A stretch of 13,591 nt of DNA from an uncultured Collinsella sp. Lineage in GTDB: Bacteria > Actinomycetota > Coriobacteriia > Coriobacteriales > Coriobacteriaceae. The translations under genes and the position numbers were made by a program. The stretch is taken from positions 1 through 13,591 of the forward strand of contig CABUBS010000036.1 in the NCBI GenBank assembly GCA_902489855.1, given 5' to 3'. Every line of letters starts with the position of its first letter. Positions within the stretch are counted from its first letter, which is position 1. A model generated the notes under the pieces. It was not told where the DNA came from and did no database searches. It saw only the letters and a program-made list of their open reading frames with translations. This document shows positions 1 through 6,306 of this stretch, one piece after another.

Positions 1-588
1 TCCCAAGCTGCCGGCAGAAAAGGAACGTCCCTTATCGTCGTCGAGCTCGGGGTGGAAGGTTACGCCGAGCTGGTTGCCCTGACGGGCGGCGACAATACGA
101 CCGTCGACTTTCGCTAAGGCCTTGGCGTCGCCGTGGACCTCGACGATGCGGGGCGCGCGGATAAACGTCAGCGGCACTTCACCGTCGATGCCGGCTATTT
201 GCCCCTTGGTTCGAAAGCTGCCGAGCTGCCTGCCGTAGGCATTGCGCTCGACAAGTACATCCATGGTTTCCAGACGCGGCGTGCCCTTATCGTCATGGGC
301 GGCAAGGTCGTGAGCCAGTAGAATCAGGCCGGCGCAGGTGCCCAGGACGGGCATACCTTCAGCGATACGGGCACGAAGCTCCTCGAGCATGTCCAACTCA
401 TCAAGCAGCTTCCCTTGAACGGTAGACTCGCCGCCGGGAAGTACCAGACGGTCAAAGTCCTGCTTCAAATCAGCCGCCTGCCTCAGCTCAATACAACGTG
501 CGCCCAGCTCGGATAGTCTTGCCTCGTGCTCGGCAAAAGCACCTTGGACCGCCAGCACGGCGACCGTCTGGTCTGCATAATCGCTCAT
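1..588 (-). CDS. pdxT: PLP synthase glutaminase subunit PdxT (partial, C-terminus off the window)
   Basis: Class I glutamine amidotransferase that hydrolyses glutamine and passes ammonia to PdxS for pyridoxal 5'-phosphate synthesis in the cytoplasm. The reverse strand reads MSDYADQTVAVLAVQGAFAE, then the family motif LPGGEST near residues 50-56, the nucleophile elbow LGTCAGL with Cys85, and FHPEL with His179 and Glu181 completing the triad. 196 codons are visible and remain open at the window edge; the family is usually about 190-200 residues, so only a short C-terminal tail is missing. The tail after FHPEL (DDDKGRSFSAG) is not one I recognise. Start: ATG preceded by AAAGGA at 6-nt spacing. 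It lies 20 bp downstream of pdxS, surely in one operon. Confidence 0.95.
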   Translation of the reverse strand, partial: MSDYADQTVAVLAVQGAFAEHEARLSELGARCIELRQAADLKQDFDRLVLPGGESTVQGKLLDELDMLEELRARIAEGMPVLGTCAGLILLAHDLAAHDDKGTPRLETMDVLVERNAYGRQLGSFRTKGQIAGIDGEVPLTFIRAPRIVEVHGDAKALAKVDGRIVAARQGNQLGVTFHPELDDDKGRSFSAGSLG

Positions 589-608
589 GTGCGATCCTTT
601 CTGCTGGA

Positions 609-1499
609 CTAGCGCCCGCGTTCCTCCATGATGATCTCGATTTCGTCGGCGTTGATGCCCACCATGGCCTCGCCCAGGTCCTCCGAAAGCTCGGCGATGA
701 GCTTGGCATCGGTGAAGTTTGCCACGGCCTTGACGATGGCGGCGGCGCGCTTGGCGGGGTCGCCGCTCTTAAAGATGCCCGAGCCGACAAAGACGCCCTC
801 GGCACCCAGCTGCATCATCAGCGCGGCGTCGGCGGGGGTCGCTACGCCGCCAGCGGCAAAGTTCACGACGGGAAGCTTACCCGTGGCATGGACCTCGCGC
901 ACCAGCTCGACCGGAACCTGCAGTTGCTTGGCTGCCTCAAAGAGCTCGTCGTCGCGCAGGGCAACTACGTCGCGGATCTGCTTTTGGATTTTGCGCATGT
1001 GACGCACGGCCTGAACGACGTCGCCCGTACCCGGCTCACCCTTGGTGCGAATCATCGTGGCGCCTTCGGCAACACGGCGCAGCGCCTCGCCCAGATCACG
1101 GGCGCCGCAGACAAACGGCACGTCAAACTGGGTCTTGTCGATGTGATAGACGTCATCGGCAGGGGAGAGAACCTCGGACTCGTCGATGTAATCGATCTCG
1201 ATGGCCTGCAGGACCTGCGCCTCGACGATGTGACCGATGCGGCACTTGGCCATGACGGGGATGGAGACGGCCTCCTGGATGCCCTTGATCATCTTGGGGT
1301 CGCTCATGCGCGAGACGCCGCCTGCGGCACGGATGTCGGCCGGGATGCGCTCGAGAGCCATGACGGCGCAGGCGCCTGCCTCCTCGGCGATGCGTGCCTG
1401 CTCGGGCGTGGTGACGTCCATGATGACGCCGCCCTTGAGCATCTGCGCGAGTTCGCGATTGAGTTTGACGCGATCGGCCTTGCTGGTCTGTTCTGCCAT
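609..1499 (-). CDS. pdxS: Pyridoxal 5'-phosphate synthase lyase subunit PdxS
   Basis: Builds PLP from ribose 5-phosphate, glyceraldehyde 3-phosphate and ammonia supplied by PdxT (DXP-independent B6 pathway); in the family it forms a cytoplasmic dodecamer decorated with PdxT. The 296-residue product has full family length and is highly conserved. Visible are the (beta/alpha)8 barrel signatures GGVIMDV with Asp28, VMAKCRIGH with Lys85 (the imine-forming lysine, Lys81 in B. subtilis), RTKGEPGTGD with Lys153 (the second lysine, same 68-residue spacing) and the phosphate-binding GVFVGSGIFK. The start codon has AAGGAG at 5-nt spacing. First gene of the pdxST operon, divergent from the PdxR-type regulator that probably controls it. 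Confidence 0.98.
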   Translation of the reverse strand: MAEQTSKADRVKLNRELAQMLKGGVIMDVTTPEQARIAEEAGACAVMALERIPADIRAAGGVSRMSDPKMIKGIQEAVSIPVMAKCRIGHIVEAQVLQAIEIDYIDESEVLSPADDVYHIDKTQFDVPFVCGARDLGEALRRVAEGATMIRTKGEPGTGDVVQAVRHMRKIQKQIRDVVALRDDELFEAAKQLQVPVELVREVHATGKLPVVNFAAGGVATPADAALMMQLGAEGVFVGSGIFKSGDPAKRAAAIVKAVANFTDAKLIAELSEDLGEAMVGINADEIEIIMEERGR

Positions 1500-1558
1500 G
1501 GCTGCTCCTTGGTTGGCATGTGCATTGCTTGACGGAACATCCTATCGGGGAGCTGGGT

Positions 1559-1587
1559 ATGACAAAATACTCAGTTTTCGAGATAAT
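1559..1587 (+). promoter_or_regulatory. Promoter of the PdxR-type regulator gene
   Basis: ATGACA (1559-1564), exactly 17 nt, GATAAT (1582-1587): 5/6 matches to both sigma70-type hexamers. The predicted start near 1594 would give a leader of about 50 nt and place the first AAGGTCAG repeat at the start of transcription, suited to autorepression. Confidence 0.6.
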
Positions 1588-1592
1588 TACAA
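1564..1592 (-). promoter_or_regulatory. Candidate promoter of pdxST
   Basis: On the minus strand TTGTAA (1592-1587), 17 nt, then TATTTT (1569-1564): 4/6 matches to each consensus hexamer. It overlaps the opposing, better promoter of the regulator, and an AAGGTCAG repeat touches its -35. A weak promoter with an adjacent activator site fits the MocR/PdxR activation model. Inferred from sequence only. Confidence 0.4.
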
Positions 1593-1632
1593 GGTCAGAC
1601 TAATACCAGATCGAATGACTTAATAAGGTCAG
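1591..1632. promoter_or_regulatory. Candidate PdxR operator: two AAGGTCAG direct repeats
   Basis: The octamer AAGGTCAG occurs at 1591-1598 and 1625-1632, 34 bp apart start to start, in the pdxR-pdxS intergenic region. Direct-repeat sites are typical of MocR/PdxR regulators, which activate pdxST when PLP is low. The first copy overlaps the -35 of the pdxST promoter and the +1 of the regulator promoter; the second overlaps the regulator's ribosome site. Binding is inferred, not shown. Confidence 0.45.
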
Positions 1633-1643
1633 GTGATAGGCTC

Positions 1644-3080
1644 ATGCTTGACTACAATTTGGAACAACGCGGCGAGGCATCGCTTTATGAGTATGTTTAC
1701 CAGCAAATTCGAGATGATATCGTTGCTGGACGTATTGCGGCGGGGGAGCATCTGCCGTCTAAGCGCGCCTTTGCCAGTCATCTGGGAATCAGTGTTATTA
1801 CCATCGAGAATGCATATAGCCAGTTACTTGCCGAGGGCTATATTTGCTCAAAGCCGCGGCGTGGCTACTACGCTTGCGAGCTTCCGGATGCACCGGTTTT
1901 GCCTTTGGCTACGGGGAGCATCGACCGAGATACCGTCTCTGTGGGCCCCAGCGCGCATGATGCCGATGGACAGGCCGAGCGATTCGATGCACTTTCTCCT
2001 TCCGCTTTGGAGGCGGCGCGGCTTTGGCAAAGCGCGCTACGGGCGACGCTGACATCCGAAGACGAACGCGAAATCTTTTCGACCGCGCCGGCGCAGGGCA
2101 CCGCTCGGCTACGACGCGCAATTGCTCACCATCTGCACGGGACAAGGGGTATGAATGTCGACCCCAACAACATCGTTATCGGTGCGGGCGCCCAGCTGCT
2201 CGATACCATGTTGGTTCAGTTGCTTGGCGCGGACAAGGTGTATGCGGTTGAGGATCCGGGCTATTTGCGTCTGACGCGTATCTATCAGGCTATGGGCTGC
2301 AAAGTTCGACATATCCCGTTGGATGATGAGGGCGTGGACTTGAGCACTCTGCAGAAAAGCGGGACCGATGTCCTTCACCTGATGCCGTCCCATCAGTATC
2401 CGACCGGTCTTGTGACGAGCATTGCGCGTCGCTATGCGCTTCTGAGCTGGGCCGCTGAGCGACCAGGTCGGTATCTCATCGAAGATGACTTTGATTGTGA
2501 GTTTCGCCTTGCCGGGAAGCCGATTCCCGCGCTCGCGTCGATTGATGCCGCCCAGTCGGTTATCTACACCAACACGTTTTCGAAGAGCCTTTCATCGGCG
2601 TTGCGTCTAGCGTACATGGTGCTGCCCGATGAGCTGATGGAGCGGTTTAGGTGCAACCTTGGTTTCTATGCCTCGTCGGTGAGTTCTGTCGACCAGGTCG
2701 CTTTGGCTCGTTTGCTGGAATCGGGTGATTACGAGCGGCATGTGAACCGCGTGCGCGTTCGTGCTCGTGAGGCGCGTGATGGCCTGATGGCGCTTGTGCG
2801 GAAAGCGTTTCCGGCAGGGGAGGTCTCGATCGAGCAGGCAGATGCGGGCCTTTACTGTACCGTGGTTGCGGAGCGTGGAACGGGCGGAAGCTCTTTTGCG
2901 CAGGCTCTCGCGCGCTCGAGCATCCCTTTTGTCGATATCAGTGACTGTTATTGGTGTGCCGATGGCGCATCTGTCCCTGAAAACTCAACTCAAATTCTTG
3001 TCCAGTATGACGATCTGAGTCCAAAAGTGCTAACTACCTTGGAATTGCAGCTAATGGGGGGCACTCTGCAACCTAAGTGA
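1644..3080 (+). CDS. pdxR: MocR/PdxR-family transcriptional regulator (GntR wHTH + aminotransferase-like domain)
   Basis: Likely PLP-sensing regulator of the divergent pdxST operon. The 478-residue product has the usual MocR layout: an N-terminal GntR winged helix (about residues 10-78, with LPSKRAFASHLGIS and the recognition stretch ITIENAYSQLLAEGYI), a short linker, then a fold-type I aminotransferase-like domain (about 115-470). There, SHQYPTG, EDDFDCEFR and NTFSKSLSSALRLAY are visible; Lys314 in the last is the PLP-Schiff-base lysine. AGGTGA at 1631-1636 supports the ATG start with 7-nt spacing. The divergent position next to pdxS is the classical PdxR arrangement and is the main reason for the symbol; family membership itself is certain. 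The TGA stop lies inside the end of a 119-bp repeat, so the terminal lysine is encoded by repeat sequence. Confidence 0.92.
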   Translation: MLDYNLEQRGEASLYEYVYQQIRDDIVAGRIAAGEHLPSKRAFASHLGISVITIENAYSQLLAEGYICSKPRRGYYACELPDAPVLPLATGSIDRDTVSVGPSAHDADGQAERFDALSPSALEAARLWQSALRATLTSEDEREIFSTAPAQGTARLRRAIAHHLHGTRGMNVDPNNIVIGAGAQLLDTMLVQLLGADKVYAVEDPGYLRLTRIYQAMGCKVRHIPLDDEGVDLSTLQKSGTDVLHLMPSHQYPTGLVTSIARRYALLSWAAERPGRYLIEDDFDCEFRLAGKPIPALASIDAAQSVIYTNTFSKSLSSALRLAYMVLPDELMERFRCNLGFYASSVSSVDQVALARLLESGDYERHVNRVRVRAREARDGLMALVRKAFPAGEVSIEQADAGLYCTVVAERGTGGSSFAQALARSSIPFVDISDCYWCADGASVPENSTQILVQYDDLSPKVLTTLELQLMGGTLQPK

Positions 3081-3193
3081 GTAGACTTTTAGCACTTTGG
3101 CGACCAGGAAGTTTTGTAACAAGCTATCTACCTTCGGTTTTGAAAAGCAGGATGACCGGGCTGCTCGGGATGTTCAAAAAAGTCTACTCACTT
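3075..3193 (+). repeat. 119-bp palindromic repeat, copy A
   Basis: Begins AAGTGAGTAGACTTTT (3075-3090) and ends with its perfect reverse complement (3178-3193). A second copy of exactly the same length and orientation lies at 4496-4614, sharing the ends, the segment GCACTTTGGCGACCAGG and further interior blocks. The two arms are partly complementary beyond the 16-bp ends, so the whole unit could fold into one long hairpin. It carries no coding capacity of its own and resembles a MITE or REP-like element. It overlaps the regulator's stop codon and could also act as its 3' transcript end. Confidence 0.85.
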
Positions 3194-3377
3194 GTCGCGC
3201 AAAGCTTCTGCTTGAGAAATAAAATGGGGTTTTCAACAGAGCTTCGTCCAGCTCTCGGCAAGCTTTTGGCCAGTTGGGGAGGGCTGTTGAAAACTTGGCA
3301 GTCCGTTCGGCGCCATTTTTGGTGCGTTCGCGCCAATGCGTGACTGACTGGGTTGAAATTCGTGTTCTCCTGTGCCT
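3194..3377. other. Gene-free stretch with an 11-bp inverted repeat
   Basis: Between repeat copy A and the next gene. GTTTTCAACAG (3229-3239) and CTGTTGAAAAC (3284-3294) are perfect inverted repeats around a 44-nt interior, so the RNA could form a second, smaller hairpin unit. No convincing promoter or ribosome site precedes the following gene. No open frame here looks coding. Confidence 0.5.
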
Positions 3378-4505
3378 ATGAAGGATCTACTTTGTGACAT
3401 ATCGGCTTTTAGGTACTGGCGTTTGCCTCCTCAAGTCCGCGCTTTGTGTCCGCCGCTTCCACGACCGGAAGAAGACCGGCAGCGATATGATCTCGCCCGC
3501 AACCCGACGGCTGCGGTCGCGCTCGGTTTTCCGTTGCATACATTGGTTCAGACGAGAAACAAACGGACTTGTCCTGCCAGCATTAGGCAGCGGCTGTTTC
3601 TTGGTGAGCTTCCCAGGGAATCCGTACTGGAAACGGAGCATGGATTTTTGATTACGTCTCCTCTACTGACGGCATTCATCATGTCACGGCATCTGACGGA
3701 TCTTCAGCTTCTTTTGGTATTGGCGGAGATGTGTGGCTTGTTTGCGGTGTGTGCCCTGCCGGCGGCACTTGAGGCGGAGCTTTCGCGTGCAATTGATTCG
3801 GGCGCGATTTCGACAACGTTCGGTTGGGTGCGCTGCCCGTCCGAGGACGGCACCGCCTCAAATTTATGGCGTCGAGACGCTTTGGTTTTGGGCGGAGACC
3901 TTGACCGTTTTTGTTCAGATGTTTGCGGGATGCGTTACGGCAATAGATTTATAGCGGTATCGCAACTCGTTCCATTGGGCGCCGCGTCGCCTTTTGAGGT
4001 CGAGGCGTATTTGCTACTTGCACTGCCGCGATCCCTGGGAGGCGAAGGTTTCTGCGGCATAGAGCTTAATGTTGAAGTGATGCTAAGCACAAGTGCTCGA
4101 GCGATTGTGGGAAAGTCCCGTGTGTATATCGACCTACTTCTTTCTTCGCCGGACGGCAGGCGACAGGTGGCCATTGAATGTCAGGGAAAGGCCTCGCACG
4201 GATGCGCAGGGGATGGCTTGCGTGACGCTGACCGCATGACGGCCCTTCAGGCCATGGGCTACGATGTACTTCTCCTGACACACAGACAGATATCCGATGA
4301 GGGTAGATTCCACGCGATCGTTAAGGCCGTATGCAGGATGCTCGATGCTGAATATCGTGATAAAAGCTCAGATGAGCAAAGGGCTGAGACATTACTCCGG
4401 TCTGAACTATTCGTTGACTGGACAAAATTGGGAGTAATTGACGGAAAGATGCCCGTTAGACACAAAACAGCTCGATCGTGGACGGCTGCGGTTCTAAGTG
4501 AGTAG
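3378..4505 (+). CDS. Orphan protein with C-terminal DUF559/Vsr-like PD-(D/E)XK domain, AbiEi-like
   Basis: 375 residues from the chosen ATG; a GTG two codons earlier (3372) is equally open and neither start has a clear ribosome site. The N-terminus (MKDLLCDISAFRYWRLPPQV) and the middle stretch (GELPRESV, then HGFLITSPLLTAFIMSRHL) recall AbiEi-like proteins that carry a C-terminal DUF559 domain, a type I know from multi-copy paralogues in Coriobacteriia. The C-terminal part (about residues 205-325) shows a nuclease-type order: SPFEVEAYLLLALPRSLGG with Glu209, YIDLLL with Asp252, VAIECQGKASH with Glu267/Gln269, then DADRMTALQAMGYDVLLLT. The usual ExK lysine is Gln here, with Lys271 nearby, so activity is uncertain. 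No abiEii-like toxin gene is adjacent. Bracketed by two 119-bp repeats, the downstream copy supplying its TAG stop. Function unknown; the domain call is from motif recall. Confidence 0.75.
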   Translation: MKDLLCDISAFRYWRLPPQVRALCPPLPRPEEDRQRYDLARNPTAAVALGFPLHTLVQTRNKRTCPASIRQRLFLGELPRESVLETEHGFLITSPLLTAFIMSRHLTDLQLLLVLAEMCGLFAVCALPAALEAELSRAIDSGAISTTFGWVRCPSEDGTASNLWRRDALVLGGDLDRFCSDVCGMRYGNRFIAVSQLVPLGAASPFEVEAYLLLALPRSLGGEGFCGIELNVEVMLSTSARAIVGKSRVYIDLLLSSPDGRRQVAIECQGKASHGCAGDGLRDADRMTALQAMGYDVLLLTHRQISDEGRFHAIVKAVCRMLDAEYRDKSSDEQRAETLLRSELFVDWTKLGVIDGKMPVRHKTARSWTAAVLSE

Positions 4506-4614
4506 GCTTTTGGCACTTTGGCGACCAGGCCGTTTTGAAACAAGTCATTTACCTGCGACTTTATAAAGCAATACGGATGGTCTGCTCGGCAAGTTTCGAA
4601 AAGTCTACTCACTT
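4496..4614 (+). repeat. 119-bp palindromic repeat, copy B
   Basis: Same length and orientation as copy A. Left end AAGTGAGTAGGCTTTT (4496-4511) pairs with right end AAAAGTCTACTCACTT (4599-4614) with one G-T mismatch, which would still pair as G-U in RNA. With the next two bases the ends extend to CTAAGTG and CACTTAG. The middle holds the palindrome CTTTATAAAG (4559-4568). The left end encodes the last two residues and stop of the upstream gene. Confidence 0.85.
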
Positions 4615-4808
4615 AGTTTTTGACGAGAGACCGATGCCGAAGATAGCTCTATTTCAGGGCGTTAACGAGTCCTCGAGGCACAGACGATATGAGCAGGACA
4701 TAAAAACATTGAGAGCCCCTGCTGCATGAAAGACCGCGGATTAGGCCGACAATGGTGAGTGTCTAATCCAACCGTGGCGGCCACGCCGCATTCATGGAAG
4801 GGGCTCCC

Positions 4809-5921
4809 ATGCTCGATACTACCACCTTCATCGGCCTCGACGTCCACGCCCGCTCGATAAAGGCCGTCTCCCTCGACGTCATGACCGGGGAGGTACGTGC
4901 CGCGACCTTCGGCTACGACGCCGGCGCCGTCGCGGAGTGGGTCCGTTCCGTGGACCCCAGGGCCAGGTGCGTGTACGAGTCCGGGGTCACGGGCTTCGAC
5001 CTGCAGAAGAGGCTCTCCGGCCTGGGGGTCGACTGCGTGGTCGGCGCCGTCTCGAAGATGATCAAGCCCAGCGCGGACAGGCGCAGGAAGAACGACCGCA
5101 ACGACGCCGAGTTCCTCGCCCGCATGCTGTCGGTCGGCAACGTGGTCGAGGTGTGGGTCCCCGACGACGAGTGCGAGGCCGCCCGCGACCTGACCAGGGC
5201 GCTCGAGGACGCGAGGGACGACCTCTCGCGCTCGAAGCAGCGGCTCTCCAAGTTCCTGCTCAGGCACGGGCTCGCCTTCGACGAGAGGACGCCCACCGGC
5301 CGCAGGAAGGGCAACTGGACCCGGGCGCACTGGTCCTGGATCGAGTCGATAAGGTTCGCGGAGAGGGCCGACAACGACGTGCTCGCCTACTACGTCGACG
5401 CGGTCAGGCGGGCGGCGGAGGAGAAGGCGAGGCTCGAGGGGCTCGTCGAGGCCGAGGCCCGCAAGCCCAGGTGGAGGAGGAGGGTCGACTCCCTGCGCTG
5501 CCTCAAGGGCGTAGACACCGCGTCCGCCGCCGACCTCGTGTTCGAGGCCGGCGAGTTCTCGAGGTTCAGGAACGCCCGCTCGTTCGCGGCGTGGGTCGGC
5601 CTGACGCCCTCCGAGCACTCCAGCGGGGAGAGCGACCGCAGGGGCGCGATCACCAAGGCCGGCAACAAGCACCTGAGGAAGACGCTGGTCGAGGCCGCGT
5701 GGCACTACCTGACGTGCTCGGGGCGGCCGAAGGACCTCGCCAAGGGCCAGGCCCCGGACCGGGGCGCCCGGAGGCATGCCGCCAAGGGCGTGCGGAGGCT
5801 GGTCGAGAGGCGGGAGGCGCTGCTCGCGCGCGGGGTCCACGGCAACAAGGCGAACGTGGCCACGGCGCGCGAGCTCGCCTGCTGGGTGTGGGCGGTCGGC
5901 CTCATGGCCGAGGAGGCGTAG
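4809..5921 (+). CDS. IS110-family transposase (DEDD RuvC-like + Transposase_20)
   Basis: RNA-guided DNA recombinase of the IS110 family, 370 residues from the ATG at 4809, which has GGAAGGGG at 5-nt spacing; the ATG at 4794 would add five residues but overlaps that ribosome site. The N-terminal RuvC-like domain shows GLDVH (Asp11), YESGVTGFDL (Glu57) and KNDRNDAEFLARM (Asp96, Asp99), the four DEDD residues. A helical middle (about 120-225) leads to the C-terminal Transposase_20 domain with LKGVDTASAADLV, FAAWVGLTPSEHSSGES (the serine nucleophile region, about residues 271-272) and AITKAGNKHLRKTLVEAAW. Full length, no frameshift, so the element may be active. Confidence 0.95.
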   Translation: MLDTTTFIGLDVHARSIKAVSLDVMTGEVRAATFGYDAGAVAEWVRSVDPRARCVYESGVTGFDLQKRLSGLGVDCVVGAVSKMIKPSADRRRKNDRNDAEFLARMLSVGNVVEVWVPDDECEAARDLTRALEDARDDLSRSKQRLSKFLLRHGLAFDERTPTGRRKGNWTRAHWSWIESIRFAERADNDVLAYYVDAVRRAAEEKARLEGLVEAEARKPRWRRRVDSLRCLKGVDTASAADLVFEAGEFSRFRNARSFAAWVGLTPSEHSSGESDRRGAITKAGNKHLRKTLVEAAWHYLTCSGRPKDLAKGQAPDRGARRHAAKGVRRLVERREALLARGVHGNKANVATARELACWVWAVGLMAEEA

Positions 5922-5974
5922 GGGGCCGGCCCCCCGCACATAAGCCGATCACCCCGGAAGCGGTTTGATCCGAA

Positions 5975-6210
5975 GCCGTTGAGGCGAACCTCAGGTCCCT
6001 TTTCTGCGAGCGCCCAGGGCGCCACACGCGTGCACAGACTGTCGGTTCGACGAAGAAGCCTCAGCCGTAGCAACGGATTGCCCAGCGAGAGATCGCCACG
6101 GGCGGATATTAAACTGCAAAGACGAGCGTCGGGAAGACACGCCGAGGTCGCCGCGGACGGGCTGATATAGGGAGAGGGCCTGACCCCATATCGTTGGGGC
6201 CAGGCCCGAT
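5975..6210 (+). ncRNA. Candidate IS guide (bridge/seek) RNA region
   Basis: Non-coding 3' part of the IS element with dense potential structure: TGAGG-CGAA-CCTCA hairpin (5980-5993), GCGCCC/GGGCGC arms (6010-6022) and a terminal terminator-like stem (6176-6207). GCACAGAC at 6032-6039 is identical to the chromosomal flank at 4678-4685, which lies one base from the IS left repeat, as expected of a target-side guide. GATAT occurs at 6105-6109 and 6164-6168 and resembles the CATAT of the IS end, possible donor-side guides. Boundaries are approximate. Established for IS110/IS1111 elements in general; this assignment is inference. Confidence 0.5.
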
Positions 6211-6213
6211 TTT
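6176..6213 (+). terminator. Terminator-like hairpin at the IS right end
   Basis: GGGCCTG (6176-6182) pairs with CAGGCCC (6201-6207), then one mismatch and CCCC/GGGG, with an 8-nt loop; GATTTTG follows. It probably ends the guide RNA and transposase transcript. Confidence 0.6.
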
Positions 6214-6240
6214 GCCTCTTGACAATGTCCTGCTCATATT

Positions 6241-6272
6241 AAAAAGGCCCGAACCAATACGGTCCGGGCCTT
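6241..6272 (-). terminator. Rho-independent terminator of the rubrerythrin gene
   Basis: Arms 6244-6255 and 6261-6272 pair over 12 bp with a single mismatch around a 5-nt loop. Read on the minus strand the hairpin is followed by a T run (complement of 6241-6245) that directly meets the IS right end at 6239. Confidence 0.85.
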
Positions 6273-6306
6273 CTTCGAGCTAGAGGTTATGTCTCAGGCA
6301 GTTGGC

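Larger units (their letters stand above)
4687..6239 (+). mobile_element. IS110-family (IS1111-like) insertion sequence
   Basis: About 1553 bp bounded by 15-bp perfect inverted repeats, ATATGAGCAGGACAT at 4687-4701 and ATGTCCTGCTCATAT at 6225-6239. One intact DEDD/Ser transposase lies inside. The 5' non-coding part is short (about 107 bp, with GGATTAG/CTAATCC arms at 4738-4744 and 4763-4769) and the 3' non-coding part is long (about 300 bp). Inverted repeats near the ends plus a long 3' non-coding region fit the IS1111 group, where the guide RNA is 3' of the transposase. No target duplication is evident, as expected. True ends may lie a few bases outside the repeats. Very high GC and frequent AGG arginine codons set it apart from its neighbours. 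The 72 bp between repeat copy B and this element show no feature. Confidence 0.85.

Noticed and set aside
498..1532. 344-codon open frame on the plus strand opposite pdxS and pdxT
   Set aside because: Antisense shadow of two conserved genes; translation has no recognisable motif and crosses the pdxS-pdxT gap.
3077..3343. 88-codon frame beginning in repeat copy A
   Set aside because: Runs through the palindromic repeat and the second inverted repeat, has no ribosome site and overlaps the regulator stop.
3075..4614. Composite transposon or CRISPR-like array formed by the two 119-bp repeats
   Set aside because: Only two copies 1.4 kb apart with no spacers and no transposase inside, so neither a CRISPR array nor a classical IS-bounded transposon is supported.
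4662..5939. 425-codon open frame on the minus strand opposite the transposase
   Set aside because: Low-complexity Pro/Gly/Arg/Leu-rich translation arising from the very GC-rich transposase; no motif, and the plus-strand frame is a clear IS110 transposase. The 343-codon plus-strand frame at 4937-5968 is rejected for the same reason.
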